Shown here piece by piece: positions 33,812-46,149 of a DNA stretch of 64,000 nt; positions within the stretch are counted from its first letter, which is position 1; each line of letters begins with the position of its first letter. Below the pieces are notes generated by a model that saw only the letters and a list, made by a program, of their open reading frames with translations, searched no databases and was not told the origin of the DNA. Origin of the DNA: Isoetes taiwanensis (lineage: Eukaryota > Streptophyta > Lycopodiopsida > Isoetales > Isoetaceae); contig JAJEKV010000028.1 in NCBI GenBank assembly GCA_021234155.1, positions 7,140,163-7,204,162 on the forward strand, in the 5' to 3' direction. The position numbers and the translations under genes are program-made.

Positions 33812-35095
33812 ACCACCCCCAATTGGGACCACACTTTAAAACAGGTTAAAAGACCACATGTCGTTGTTCAAAAAATCTACATGTGGTTATGTGGAGTTGT
33901 GGTTTATTAAGAAGGCGGTGTAGTTTTTTTAAGGAGCTATAGTTTTTTTTTGAAGATGTGGGATTTTTTTAAGGTGTGGTTTTAAAGGAAGTGTTGTTTT
34001 TTTTAAAAGAGGGTGTTGTTTTTAAGAAGGCGTTGTTTTTGAGGTGTGGTTTATAACTAGGTGTAGTTTTTAAGTAGTTGTTTTTTTATGGAAGTGTAGT
34101 TTCTTGAGGTGTGGTTTATAAGGAGGTGTAGTTTTAAAGTGGTTGTTTTTTAAGGAAGTATAGTTTTCTGAAGTGGTGTGATTTTTTAATCGAGGGTGTT
34201 GTTTTGAGGAGGTGTGGTTTATAAAGCAAGTTGTAGTTTTTAAATAGCTGTTTTTAAAAAAGTATGGTTTTTAAAGTGTGGTTTATAAGTGGGTGTAGTT
34301 TTAAGTGGCTAATTTTTTTTAATGAAGTATGGTTTTCTGAAGTTTAGATGTAGTTTTTTAAGTGGTTGTTTTTTAATTGTGGTTTTCTCATGGGTGTGGT
34401 TTATAACTAGGTGTAGTTTTTAAGTAGCTATTTATTAAGGAAGTTTGTTTTTTTGAGGTGTGATTTATAACTAGGGGTAGTTTCTAAGTAGCTGTTTTTT
34501 TAAAGGAAGTATGGTTTTTTGAGGCTTGACCATGCCAAAGTAGCTCAAAAATTTGTTTATATAACTAGGTGTAGTTTTTAAGTAGTTGTTTTATATGGAA
34601 GTATAATTTTTAGAAGTGTGGTTTATAGTGGCGTGTAGTTTTTAAGTGGTTGTTTTTAAGGAAGTATGGTTTTCTCAAGTGGTGTGATTTTTTAATTGAG
34701 ATGTTGTTTTGAGGGTGTGGTTTTATAAGTGGGTGTAGTTTTAAATGGCTGTTTTTTAAATAAGTATGGTTTTGAAGGTGGTTTATAAAGCGAGATTGTA
34801 GTTTTTCATGGGTCGATTTTCCAAGTGGTGTAGTTTTTAAGAAGCTATTTTTAAGGAAGTATGATTTTTTAGGTGTGGTTTATATAACTAGGTGTAGTTT
34901 TTAAGTAGCTTTTTTTTAAAAGTAAAGTATGGTTTTTAGGTGTGTGGTTTTTAAGTAGGTGTATTTTAAGTGGCTTTTTCTAAAGAAGTGTGGTTTTCTC
35001 AATTGGGTGTGGTTTATAACAAAGGTGTAGTTTTACTGTAGCTATTTCTTAAGGAAGTATAGTTTTTGAGGTGTTTTGAGGCTATTTCTTAAGCA
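33812..35095 (+). repeat. T-rich tandem array (GTGTGGTTTATAA / GTGTAGTTTTTAAG words)
   Basis: About 1.3 kb of degenerate repeats built from GAGGTGTGGTTTATAA, GGTGTAGTTTTTAAGTAG, TTGTTTTTTAAGGAAGTA and TGGTTTTCTGA, with a period near 65-90 bases. The left edge is ACCACCCCCAATTGGGACC, which recurs reverse-complemented at the far end of the A-rich array near 43.5 kb. Confidence 0.75.
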
Positions 35096-35199
35096 AAACC
35101 ACCACCACTTTTGGAATATTGTTTTGTGCTCAAATTTGGAAATGTATCGTATTGTTTTACATTCGTGGAAAATACCTTCAGCGGTTAGATCCAAGGTGG

Positions 35200-35925
35200 C
35201 TCAAGCATGCCACGGCGGGCTCCAACATGCCACATGGCCTCCAACATGCCAAGGTGGCTCAAGCATGCCACCGGGGTCAAACATACCAAGATGGCCCCAA
35301 ACATGCCACGCAGTTCTACATGCCACCTATAGGGCTCCAACATGCCTGCCCTAGGCTCCAACATGCCAACGTGCCACAAACATGCCATCTAGGCTCCAAC
35401 ATGCCACCTGGGATCCAACATGCCAAGGTGGCTCAAACATGCCATATGGGCTCCAACATGCCACCTAGGCTAGAACATGCCAAGGTGGCTCAAACATGCC
35501 ACCTAGGCTCCAACATGTCACCTAGACTCAAACATGCCAAGGTGGCTCGAAAATTCCATTGGCTCCAACATGCCACCTGGGCTAAACATGCCAAGGTGGC
35601 TCAAATATGTCGTGGGCTCCAACATAACACCTAGGCTCAAACATGCCAAGGTGGCTCAAACATGCCACGTGGGCTCCAACATGCCAACATGCCTCAAACA
35701 TGCCATCTAGGCTCCAACATGCCAAGGTGGCTCAAACATGCCATGTGGGCTCCAACGCCACCACCTAGGGCTCCAACCGCCAAGGTGGCTCAAGCATGCC
35801 GCCCAGGGCAAGCTGAACTCCAACATGCCACATAGGCTCCAACATGCCAAGGTGGCTCATACATGACGGGCTCCAACATGCCCAAGGTGGTCCAAACATG
35901 CCACGCAGCTGGGATATGAACTAAA
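35200..35925 (+). repeat. CCAACATGCCA...AGGTGGCTCAAACATGCC minisatellite
   Basis: About forty half-units of 17-19 bases alternate: TCCAACATGCCACCTAGGCT and AAACATGCCAAGGTGGCTC. The higher-order period is about 36 or 54 bases. From 35119 to 35634 the plus frame stays open and would encode repeats such as LQHAKVAQTCHMGSNMPPR. I take this as a by-product of a period divisible by three rather than a gene. A remnant lies at 40.4 kb. Confidence 0.85.
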
Positions 35926-38329
35926 ATGTAAAAACCTTGTGGAGTTACTAGGTTCTTGAAGGGGGTTTACGTTTTGAAGCTTGAGTTTTCATCCCACTTG
36001 AACGAGGATTTGAGGAGTTGCAATTGGTAATGTGGAGCAAAGAGAACTAACAAAATTGATTTTTGGATTTATTCTCTTCCCATCCGCGGATTTAGAATTC
36101 AATAGCAGTTTTGCAAGAGTAATCATGTTTGGGACAATTCGGGATGGCGGTAGATCCAAACTCCATTTTTTAGGTGGTCATGTCTCTACATGCATGTCTA
36201 GAGATGGTGCATCAAGTTATCAATGCAAGCGACATCGCCTCAACCTCCGAAAATGTAAACCCTAATGAGTTACTAGGTTCTTGTAGGTTTGCGGAGGCTG
36301 ATACCATGGTCGCTTTTATGGTTAACTTGGTGCAATCGGCTTAAAACATGCATGGAATCATAGCAACCGTAATGATCCAAAATAATATCTTTGCTATTTG
36401 CAAAAGCTGACTCTGCCTCTAATTGCCACATCGGGGGGAGGATAGATCCAAACCCAATTTGCAAAAAATATGGGAGATGACATGGCATGAGTGGTGAGGT
36501 GGAAAACATGAGGGGGTGGAAAAGTGGAGAATTTGGCGTGAGCAATTTTGCAACCTTTTATAAAAGCATATTTCTCCATGGTGACACATGGCCCATTTCT
36601 TTGATGGTGTGGCAAATCGGTGCAAGCAAGGTGACGCGTAATCGAAAAATGATGAGGTATCATAAAGAAAGAGAAACCAAACTTCTTCCTTTATAAAAGT
36701 TCCTTTATGAAAAAGGTAACTATTTGCAAAAAAATATTGGTGATGACATGGCATGAGCATGTGAGGTGGCAAATAGATATATGGTGGCAAAACATGAAGG
36801 AATAGAAAAAATTCAAACTTTGTTCAGCTAATTTGCAACTTTTTTGGAAGCATATTTCACATAAAAGTCGCATTATGACTAACACATTTTGGTATGGCAG
36901 TGAGAATAGGCCAAATTGAGGTGTCAATATGTGATGTGCCAAATACTATAACAATATTGATATTGACTCATTGAGGTAAGATAATCATCTTTTGCCCTTT
37001 GAGCTTCTAAAAAACATGCTAATCCTATAAGTAGCTTATGATACCAAATGATTTATAGAAGAACTAGAATGTGTGCTAATCTTGGGGCATTAGTCATGGG
37101 CGTTTAGAATGAGTAGAAGTGATGGATTTTGTAGAATTTAATAATAAGCTATAAATGTAGATGTATTTGTAGATGTTACGAGGTATTGCCCGGATGCATT
37201 GCATTAGCCATATGCACATGGAATGGGTAGTAACATAGTGTTGGATAGAATGGGTAGATATAATAGACTACATGGAATCTAGGGTAATCAACCTTAAACA
37301 TTAAAACCAATGCAATCTAATAATTTGCCATTTGAGAGGGAGGGGATGGGATGGGATGGGAGGGAGGGAGGGAGGGAGGAGGGGAGCTATGGTCAAATGT
37401 GGACAATGTTCTTTTAAATAGACATCATAAAGGCATCGAGCTTTAGTTTGTGTTTCACATTCGTCCGTTGCTTTTTTTGTCTTCTAGTTAATGGTAGAAG
37501 TTATCTTTTATGTTGTACATGAGAAGTTTTTTGTTGTGTGTTTTGATTTGGGGATGTCATTACACTAATTGGCAGCGTGTGTATTTGCTGGAGTTTATTT
37601 GTTTTGCAGTTCTTGGGTTTCTATCTAGTTAAACTTCGAATATAATTCTAAAAAAGACCTCTTAAAAATTATATCAATGATCATCATTCGATGATCATTC
37701 GAATAGAATCAAGCAACAATAGCAAATCATGTATACCCTAGAAGGTGCACAAACGGTTTTATCACAGGTAACAAATAATCTTAAATAACATGTACATTAA
37801 ATACTCATCAATCACTTAACCATGTTAATGGCAAAGTAACGGACTTCCATTCGCTCCCAAAGCACAATGGAAAGAATGAAAATAAAAAAATGCATTCCCG
37901 ATAAATGTAATAGAGGGTAAGCGTGGAATTGTAGAGGGCAAATGTATGAATTTGTCCACATTACAGTTTGGACGAGTTGGAATTATTGACTTCGAGATCT
38001 CGTGACCGTGGGATGTCGAGAGTTCAAAGTCGGGTCAAAAGGTCAATGAAAGTCAAACGCAACCGCGGATGTAAATGAGGATTTTGAGTTGCCAATGAAG
38101 TTTTGAGAAATTCAAACCGAGGTGTGCCGTGCTGAGTTGTGATATGGGAAACCTGGTCAAACTGAATTTGGATTACAAGAAGTATTTTTTATCGATGAAA
38201 AAACAATCAACATAAACCATGTATGCCGGTAGGTTATTGAAGGGTTTATGTTTTGAGGTCGAAGTTTAGGTCCTTTCACTTGGGGACCTTGACTAGATAT
38301 TAAACTTTTCTTAGATTGATAAATTACTA
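35926..38329. other. Intergenic DNA with a local dispersed repeat family
   Basis: No gene recognised. GAGTTACTAGGTTCTTG occurs near 35942 and 36265, with a relative near 38230. GGGAGATGACATGGCATGAG (36472) and TGATGACATGGCATGAGCAT (36741) belong to a family with further copies at 39.7 and 40.0 kb. A (GGGA)n/(GGGAT)n tract at about 37330-37385 could form G-quadruplexes. Confidence 0.45.
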
Positions 38330-38663
38330 CTGGTCACAAAGAAACGACCTCCTAGATGCTGCTTCTGGGGGCCATGGTTAGCTGCTATGGTAGGAGAGAA
38401 GTCCTTTCTCCAAAGACCGCTATTGCACAAACAATTCCTCGACCAAAATCGTTGTTTATCTTTTACCACTCCTTGTCCTAGCTTTCTTTGTACTACTTCT
38501 TTCTATATGACTCTTAGGAATCAATAAGCATTGTCCGTTGGGAGAGCAGAAGGTGTGAACTCAGAGTAGTCCCTCATCGAGACTAATGTATATCCTTTTT
38601 TTTATTTTCAAAAATAAAAATGGCACCTCTTTATCTTCCAAAAAAAAAAAAAAAAAAAAAAAT
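38330..38663 (+). mobile_element. Possible poly-A-tailed retroinsertion
   Basis: A segment resembling an mRNA 3' untranslated region, containing GAATCAATAAGC, ends in an A-rich run and then about 23 A's (38640-38662). This is how processed retrocopies, SINEs and L1 elements end. No coding part or target-site duplication was identified, so the left edge is arbitrary. Confidence 0.35.
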
Positions 38664-40399
38664 CACACTTGAATACTACGAACGACAAATTGAATGTTCC
38701 ACAATATTGAGTATTGATATTACCCCATATGGGATCAAGTTTCACGACAATAACTGATTCATTGGCATCTCTACTTTAAGCACCTCACGTCTAGAATGGT
38801 GCAGTCATTTTTTCTACCAAAAGTGCCCAAAATGCTTAATCATCCATTGAAATGGCACATCATCTAAAAAATACCATGTCATCATGGTAAAATATGCTTC
38901 TTCTAAAAAACCGCAAAATAGGCTAGGCAAAATTCTTCATTCTTCCATCCATCCATATTTTGCCACATCATAACTCATTTTTTTCCACCTCATTGCTCAT
39001 CTTGGCCACCTCACCATTTTTTCCACCTTTGCAATGGATGACCCCTTTGACACACATGTCTCGCATTGAATCATGTTGAAGCCTCGATTGTATAAAGTGA
39101 AATAGTGCACCTCAATTTTGCTAAAGAACCCCCTCTGGGCAATCTAGAATATGGAGCACACAGTACATGGCATAGCAAATCGGTGCAATATTTAGAAACA
39201 TGAGAAGTTACAAGAGCGTTTGACTAAATATGAATATGCAATTTGGTTCCTACTTCTCTTACTTAAAGAAAAGGGGTTTTCATATTTACGTTTACCATGC
39301 TTGATTTTTTCATGTACGCCTTTGTCTAGTATAAGGCATGTTTGCCACTCGTCTTTATCTAGTATAGGTTGGCTTAGGCACCACTCGCCATCTCGATTTG
39401 ATAATTGGTACCATTTTATAGAAATGGGAAAGGTATGAACACATGAACTTTTGAGCTTTTGAGTTATTCTATCAATCTTTTCTCGCATGCATTGAAACCT
39501 TAAGTGATCTGAGGCTCTAACTCCAACTTGAGCATAGTTTCAAGTTTGCCTTAAGTTTCTAGGGTTGTGGTTGAAATCGCTTTTATTAGGAGCAGAGTGG
39601 CAATGCATGAGTAGGATAAAAATTGACATAAGGTAATATGGCAATGATATGGCCCTAGAAATAAATGAGGTGGCATCAAAGAGCAAGAAAACTTCTTTTT
39701 GCCAAAACTATGGGAGATGACATGGCATATGAGTATATGACAACTATGGTGAGTGTCAAAGATGAGAGTGGTGGAAAAAATGCAAAATTTGTTTAGACAA
39801 AATGCATTTTAAATAGGAAATGACTAAGTAACCAAAAGAAAAGGGGATTAAAAGATAAGTAGGTTATAGTGGCAAACAAAGGGTGATTGAAATGATGAGG
39901 TGTTATAATAAAGAGAAACCAAACTTCCTTTCTTTTTTTGGACATGTGACTTTCAAAGAAATATGGGTGATGACATGGCATGAGCATATGAGTGATGACA
40001 TGGCAAAAGATGAGAGGATAGAAAAATGAAGAATTTGCCTAGTGCAACTTAGAAGAAGCATATTCACTATAATGACATGGCATTTCTTTTTGAAAGATGT
40101 GGCGCACCACATTATATGACTAACGATTCGCCGCCCTCCCCATTCTTGCAGCGATCGCATTGTAGAGATTCGGAATTGGTATGGTATTTGTTAATCGCCA
40201 AGATTTGTAGGTTTGAATTGATGGGTGGATACATGCTTAGATCCGTGCGGATGAACCTCGGTGGTGAGCTATCCCAGTGCCAAAATTGCTCTATGTAGCA
40301 AATGATTTTAGACCTCCATCCCTATCTTACATTAGCGTGAAACTATTACGTCACAACTATTTCTACAACATGTTTCTTAACAATATGTTTCCTAGCGAT
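38664..40399. other. Intergenic DNA with more copies of the GATGACATGGCATG family
   Basis: Plus copies lie near 39714 and 39968. An inverted relative at about 38850-39030 (CCACCTCACCATTTTTTCCA) reads as the reverse complement. Frames on both strands at 39192-39488 overlap fully, so at most one could code; neither is recognisable. Confidence 0.4.
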
Positions 40400-40490
40400 A
40401 TAGGTTGTAACATGCCACATAGGCTGAAACACATGGTTCGGACATGCCACATAGAGCTTAAACATGCCACTTAGTCTGGACCATTCCATT
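40400..40490 (+). repeat. Remnant of the AACATGCCA minisatellite
   Basis: TAACATGCCACATAGGCTGA, GGACATGCCACATAGAG and AAACATGCCACTTAGTCTGG repeat the vocabulary of the array at 35.2-35.9 kb, about 4.5 kb away. Confidence 0.7.
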
Positions 40491-42659
40491 TTTTAAATTG
40501 TAACTATGTTATGGGTAGAACTTCGATGCTTCTCAAGAAACAAGAGGGAAAATAAATTACATTAACAATGCATGGGGCAAAAGGAATAATGTAGTGAAAT
40601 TGTTTGTTGTGGCCCGGTTAATCCATGCATTTATCGTGAGTGCTCCATCGATTTTTTTCATATGTTGGATTATTGAGTTGGAATGTTCATAGCCATCGAT
40701 TCTAATGCTTATGAAATGTACAATATTGAAGCGATTTGCTTGAGGTCGGTTCGAAGTCTAGATTCAAACATTGGTCCTCCTCTCTAGAACCGGGTATATT
40801 TCTCACTAGATGTTATTATATTGTAGGCACATGGTACTCTTTTGAGGGTATGTTCGATACCAACCAAGTGTCCCCACAACGTTCTCTTTAGACCTCTCTA
40901 GAATCCAAGATGTTTCATACCGATGTCCTTCCCGATGGTCACAATGCAAACCAATAAAAAAGGAGATGGCCGAAAAAATGTCGACCACAATCAATTTCTT
41001 GGAGGCGATAATGATACCTGAGTAGACCAATGATCTAATGAGTGAGAACTTAATAATACAACCCTATGAATAGAAAATCCTGAAAGTATAAAACACAACA
41101 CCCATCCAAAAAATATTTGCAAAGCAAGGCCTATCTATGTCCAGATTAGATATACTGCGCTGGACTTCCATAGGTAACAATTCGCATTAAATATGCCAGC
41201 GATGAAAAGGAACAATCAATGGTAGGGAAACTTTTTCAAAGTATGGACGGTTCACACATAATCCAGTCATCGATCCAAGAAGAGAAATTTGATTGGCCGT
41301 TTATCCACCGCTTACAAAATCTCGTTTTTAACCCTAATTGGTGCATCCCTTTTCTTCTTTTGTTGCCTTCGCTTGCCGCCCAAAAAATTCAAGCCATCTC
41401 GTGGCCTCCATCTTTGCCTCGCCCTTCATTGCTCCACTCTGTCTACATGCCGCCATCTATGCAAACATTGGTTTCGACTATCTTCATGGCCGCATCGGCC
41501 CAAAGATGGCACAATACATTAACCAGTTTTTCGGTGGCAATAAACCGCCCCTCCTTAGGGGCGTGATCTCTTAAAAAAGACGGATGCATGGCCTTGAAAA
41601 TGTCAGAATCGTTCCGGCTTCTAGCTTCGGTAACACTCATACGCCTTCATTCCGCCCATGGCAACGGAATTTAAGGACCCACTCTACCTACAAGGATTAC
41701 AAGAATTCATCACAGTGTGGGAATTTTCTTTGCCTCTAGTTCGCCATCTCTGCCATTGTTTTCTACCCCGCTACTAGAAGCTTTTTAAATTTGGCTGAAA
41801 AGAAGGAAAGAAGGTTTCGAACCTAGAACCCGTCTTGTGAATCTATTTTTAAAAAGGGGAAGAAGGTTTCGCTACGGTGAAAAATGGCTACCAAATCGAC
41901 ATGTATGAAGGTAGGTAAGGTATGAAGGTATGAAGGTAGGAGGTCATCGTGGTGGTGCGGGGGTTGTGATCAATGGAGGCCGCAGGAGCATCGGCCTCGA
42001 AATATAGGGCTTTACCACTTCCAAGTCCAGAACTCCTGCCCTTTCTTCAATCGTGGGCATGGATAAGCATTTCACGTATGTTTTACCTATTTTTTCTTTC
42101 TAAGATAGGTCCGTCTTTCTTATCAGAAGAGGAGATTTAAGGGTTTTACGCAAAGCTTCTATTAACTTGTATGTTGTTGTCTTTCAGCTTTCACAGAGCC
42201 ATCTCGATTATTTTCAACTCTACAATAGGAATGAAATCATGTCTTCACGGCGAAAAAACGGCAGACAATAGATTGTTTGATTAAACAGGGGCTTGATGTT
42301 ATTCCCCATCTTGATATAACAGCATTTTTCTGTTCAGCGCTTTTGCTGCTTGCCTTCTTCAAGAATATGGCAATTTTTTGCTGCCTTACAAGAGGGAAGC
42401 CCAGAGGGTTATGGTGATATGTGGGCAAGTTTTGCGCCAAATCTTGTACTACGGCCCGGCCATAAACACCTATATTTGGCTCTACCTATGGCTGGCTCTA
42501 TGCATGAAGATGTTTTAAATCTTGTTTTAGAATGATTGTATTTCTAAATTTGTTTCCGCAGTTAATGGCGGTAGCAAGTTTTCTGAAAATATCTTTGTTA
42601 CGATTGTGAATTGTAATCGCAATCTTGAAAAATAAAGGTATATATTTTCCAATGGTTTC
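40491..42659. other. Intergenic DNA with two coding-like fragments
   Basis: The plus frame 41338-41574 ends with AAIYANIGFDYLHGRIGPKM then QYINQFFGGNKPPLLRGV, and AACCCTAA lies just upstream (41329). The plus frame 42350-42535 contains FFAALQEGSPEGYGDMWASF then LRPGHKHLYLALPM, preceded by a CTTCTTCAAG acceptor-like site. Both look like genuine protein but I cannot name either; they may be exons of one decayed gene. Nothing else was seen. Confidence 0.25.
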
Positions 42660-43505
42660 TAGATCTTCAATTCAAAAACCACGATCTCTTTGTTTTAGAA
42701 AAACAAACAAAAATAACACTTGCATATTTTTCAATTCAAACCACACTTGCTTATTTTATACAACCACATGTTGATTTATATGAAAACCTATATATCAAAA
42801 TTCTTCTTTTGAGAAAAAGAATACTTGAAAACAACAAGTTATTTTTTAAAAATCACATATCATTTTCCTAAAGAAAACAACACTTAGAAACAACATGGTT
42901 AAAAACCACATTTTTTTAAAAGCAAATCATTTTGTTAAGAAAACAACACTTAGAAACAACAGAAGTTAAAAACCACATTCTTCTTAAAAACACATATCAT
43001 TTTATTAAGAAAACAACACTTAGAAAAACAGAAGTTTACAAAACCACATTCTTCCTAAAAAACACATATCACCTTTTAAGAAAAACAACATTTAGAAACA
43101 ACATAGTTAAAAAGAAAAAAACAAAGAAAATACGATGTAGTTTCTAGCAAAATCGGACAAAATTCTATCACGAGTTTTTAGTGTTTTTTCATACAAAACA
43201 ATAGTTAAAAACTACATGTGGACCTTTTAGGTTTTATTAAAACCACATGTCTATTTTAGAAAAGCAACACTCGAAACCACATCTACTTCTAAAAAACAAC
43301 ATGTAGACATTAATTGTAATTCCCTACGATGTAGATAATTTTGACAAAACTCTATGTAGACTTTTAACAAAAAACTACATGTATAAAATTTGGCTAAAAC
43401 TACACGCCAGCAAATCGGGACAAAACAACACGAAGTTTTTGAATTGTTGTTTTTTTGCAAAAAGACACCTAAAAACAACATGTGGACCCAGTTTTGGGGG
43501 TGGTA
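42660..43505 (-). repeat. A-rich tandem array, apparent inverted relative of the 33.8-35.1 kb array
   Basis: Words such as AAAACCACATTCTTCTTAAA, GAAAACAACACTTAGAAACA and AAAAACTACATGT repeat every 60-75 bases. Read on the minus strand they give TGTGGTTTTTAA, GTGTTGTTTTC and TGTAGTTTTT, as in the T-rich array. The right edge carries the reverse complement of ACCACCCCCAAAACTGGGTC. Confidence 0.65.
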
Positions 43506-44860
43506 GTGCTCTTGTAGTTAGTCCCGGAGGCCTCCACCTGTCCCTAACCACCTCTTCGCAATATCCGAGGAAGATGGTTCAAAGGAGAGGGCTCCGGATG
43601 GGCTAGAGGCACTTGGGACTAAAAAAATGCATTAGAAAGTGCAGCACTTGTAGAGAATGCAAGCCTTGGCTTCCCTCTCGTGGTTTCCGGTTAAGGTAAG
43701 TTGTAGAGGCTTCCACCCAACAGCCCTCCCTTCTAATATTCCACGACGAAGATGGTTCGAAGGAGAGCACCGACCGGTCGAGGCCACCGCCACTTCTACG
43801 TGAGAATTGGCCGCTAAGGGATTCTTTGACTTAAGCAGTGAGAATGCTTGCTTCCTCGTTTCATTTCACCGCAAAGTCGAATGCCTTGCCTTAACCCTCC
43901 TAGTACACATGGGTACACATGGAGTGCCTAGTAAGGCATTCCCACTCATGCCGCATAGAATGCATACAAAGAAGCTCTCATGGGTTTCCCTGCGGTTGTT
44001 GTGTTCTCCACAGAATCGAGCCCATCCCTTCGCAATATTCGACCTAAGAAGGTTCAAGGAGACGGTCTTTGATTGGTAGAGGCCAACTGACCACACATGT
44101 GAGAATTAAGTTGTTAAGAGTTGGCCCGCAGACAAAACACTTCCCAAGTAATAGTCCCAGGAAGATAGAAGGAGAGTGTTTAAGACCTGTCCCAGCCAGC
44201 TCTAGAGTGCACTGGGAGCTCGGCCGACTCACGAAGTCGAAAGTGCTCACAACGCGGGTTAGTCGCCGCAGGCCTCCACCAATCGTGAGCCCATCCCTTC
44301 GCAATATTCAAGATGGTTCAAGGAGACCTTTGATTGGGTGAGCCACCGCTAACCACACACGAGTTGGGTTGCTGCTGGCTCGCGAGATGGCAAAACCACT
44401 TCCTTCGGCATGTCCGAGTAGAAGATAGAAGGAGAGTGGTTGAGACGGCTCTGTGCCAGCCTAGAGTGCACTAGAGCTCAGGCCGACTCACACGAAGCCT
44501 AGAAAGCCAGCACACCAAGGGTTAAGCCGGTGTGCCTCCACCCAAACGGAGTTTACCCCTTCGCAATATTCGGCGAGCATGGTTCGAAGGGAGAGTGGCT
44601 CGATCGTGGAGGCACGCGACGCACAGAGCCATTGGCGGTATCACATTCCCACTCACGGCCGAAGGCCGCAGCAGGTTCTAAAGAATGTGAAGACATTGGG
44701 TAGTCAGGTATCTGGACCAAGCGAAGTCGAGAATCTCGCAATCCGCCAATGTTCAGAAAGTGAAGACTTCCCTCTTCGCCATGAAGTCGAAAGTTCTCAA
44801 TCGCTGAAGTCGGTGAAGAAGGCCCGTGACTTCCGGATTGTTGGCAAGCTGGAAGTATTC
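43505..44860. repeat. Complex satellite, about 265-300-base unit, about five copies
   Basis: The signature CCCTTCGCAATATTC, then GATGGTTC(A/G)AAGGAGA, occurs at about 43553, 43730 (diverged), 44030, 44298 and 44561. Units also share GAAGATAGAAGGAGAGTG, CTAGAGTGCACT, GGCCGACTCAC and GAAGTCGAAAG. The last part is a half-site of the 28-31 kb palindrome family. A 178-codon plus frame (44579-45115) overlaps the last unit and is not convincing as a gene. Confidence 0.75.
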
Positions 44861-45824
44861 TCAACCGCCACCTCTCGCATGTCTCCCGCAGTGATTTGCC
44901 GCGGAGTTAGAAATGGAGATTCCGCGGAAGCACCCTACCAATTTTGCCGGAGAAAGACATTCCTAGTTATTTTTGCTACACGTGCGAATATCTTACTTCC
45001 TAACACCGATGATTTCTATCTGGGCTGCTTTGCTACTATAACCACTATTCTCACTTGTGCATGTACAATGTATTCAATTCAACCACAAGCAAGAAAAAAG
45101 ATAACAAAAACGTAAAACAATACAAAGATTAATAAGATTAATGAGAAAACAGAGAACAAAGGGAGAACAAGACAGAGAAAGTGGAGAACAAAGACAGAAA
45201 AATGAGATTAAAAAGGGTATGATATTACAAAAACATACCCGAAGATTTGTCGATGAGGAGGGAGGCTTCGGAAGTTCGCCTATAGGTGGGTATAGTCGTG
45301 GACAAAGCTGTGAATAAGGATTTGCCCCGTCAGAAATTGTATCGAGGGGATTAATAAGAGCCTCTAATAAACAGAATATAAGAAAAATGCACTAAAAGAC
45401 TTATTAAAACTAAAAAGCAAAGACTAAAGGGCCTTCACTTTCTTCTTCAAAGCAGAACGGGCCAACAATGAATCGCCCGAGAACCCGGCTACCGAGTCTC
45501 CCTCGATCCCGCCGACTAAGCTTGCTGTCATAAGATGGCGTCCTTCGAATCGCTTCGGGTTCGTCGCGATACCGACGGCAGAAAGCGCCTAAAGGAAACA
45601 GAGAGGAAGAGATCGGAAAAACAGTGGGAGGAAGAATGGATCGGGGAGAGGAAGAGGGTGCGGTTAATTGCCGCACCCCGAACTCCTCGTAAAAGTGCAA
45701 TAATAAAACCATTGTCCGTGCAGGGCCATGCCCTCCATGGCGTGGCAGTGGATTGACGGCGATAACCCGCGGTTTTAAATTTTAAGAGGCGCCGGGCCAT
45801 GACAAAATATGAAAATTTAATAAG
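44861..45824. other. Intergenic DNA
   Basis: Overlapping frames on both strands at 45410-45800 (Arg/Ser-rich on minus, Arg/Glu-rich on plus) are compositional mirror images of a purine-rich strand, so I do not call a gene. Confidence 0.4.
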
Positions 45825-46115
45825 GTTTCAATGGTTGTATTTAATATGGTTTCAATGGTTGTATTTAATATGGTTTCAAATGTTTACAATGTTTACATAT
45901 GGTTTTAGAATGAGTGTGGTTGTATGCTTTAATATGGTTATATGATTTTAGTTAATATGGTTTGTATGGTTTGTATATGGTTTGTATATGAGTGTGGTTT
46001 GTATGGTTTTATATGGTTGTATGGTTTGTATGAGTGTGGTTTTGTATGGTTGTATGGTTTGTATGGGCGAGTGTGGTTTGTATGGTTTTATATGGTTCAT
46101 ATGGTCATATTTGTG
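45825..46115 (+). repeat. TATGGTTTG(TATGAGTG) short tandem array
   Basis: ATGGTTTGTATG, GAGTGTGGTTTGTATGG and TTTAATATGGTTTCAATGG repeat irregularly for about 290 bases. Any open frame through it merely encodes Tyr-Gly/Trp/Val repeats. Confidence 0.85.
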
Positions 46116-46149
46116 GTGTTTGGGGCTATATGGTTTTAATGTGAGCTTT

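Noticed and set aside
37330-37385. Purine tract as an origin or regulatory element
   Set aside because: It is a simple GGGA/GGGAT microsatellite; G-quadruplex potential is noted but no function can be inferred.
44579-45115. 178-codon plus-strand frame
   Set aside because: It begins inside a satellite unit and its sequence follows the satellite; no protein signature, and the C-terminal part is AT-rich filler.
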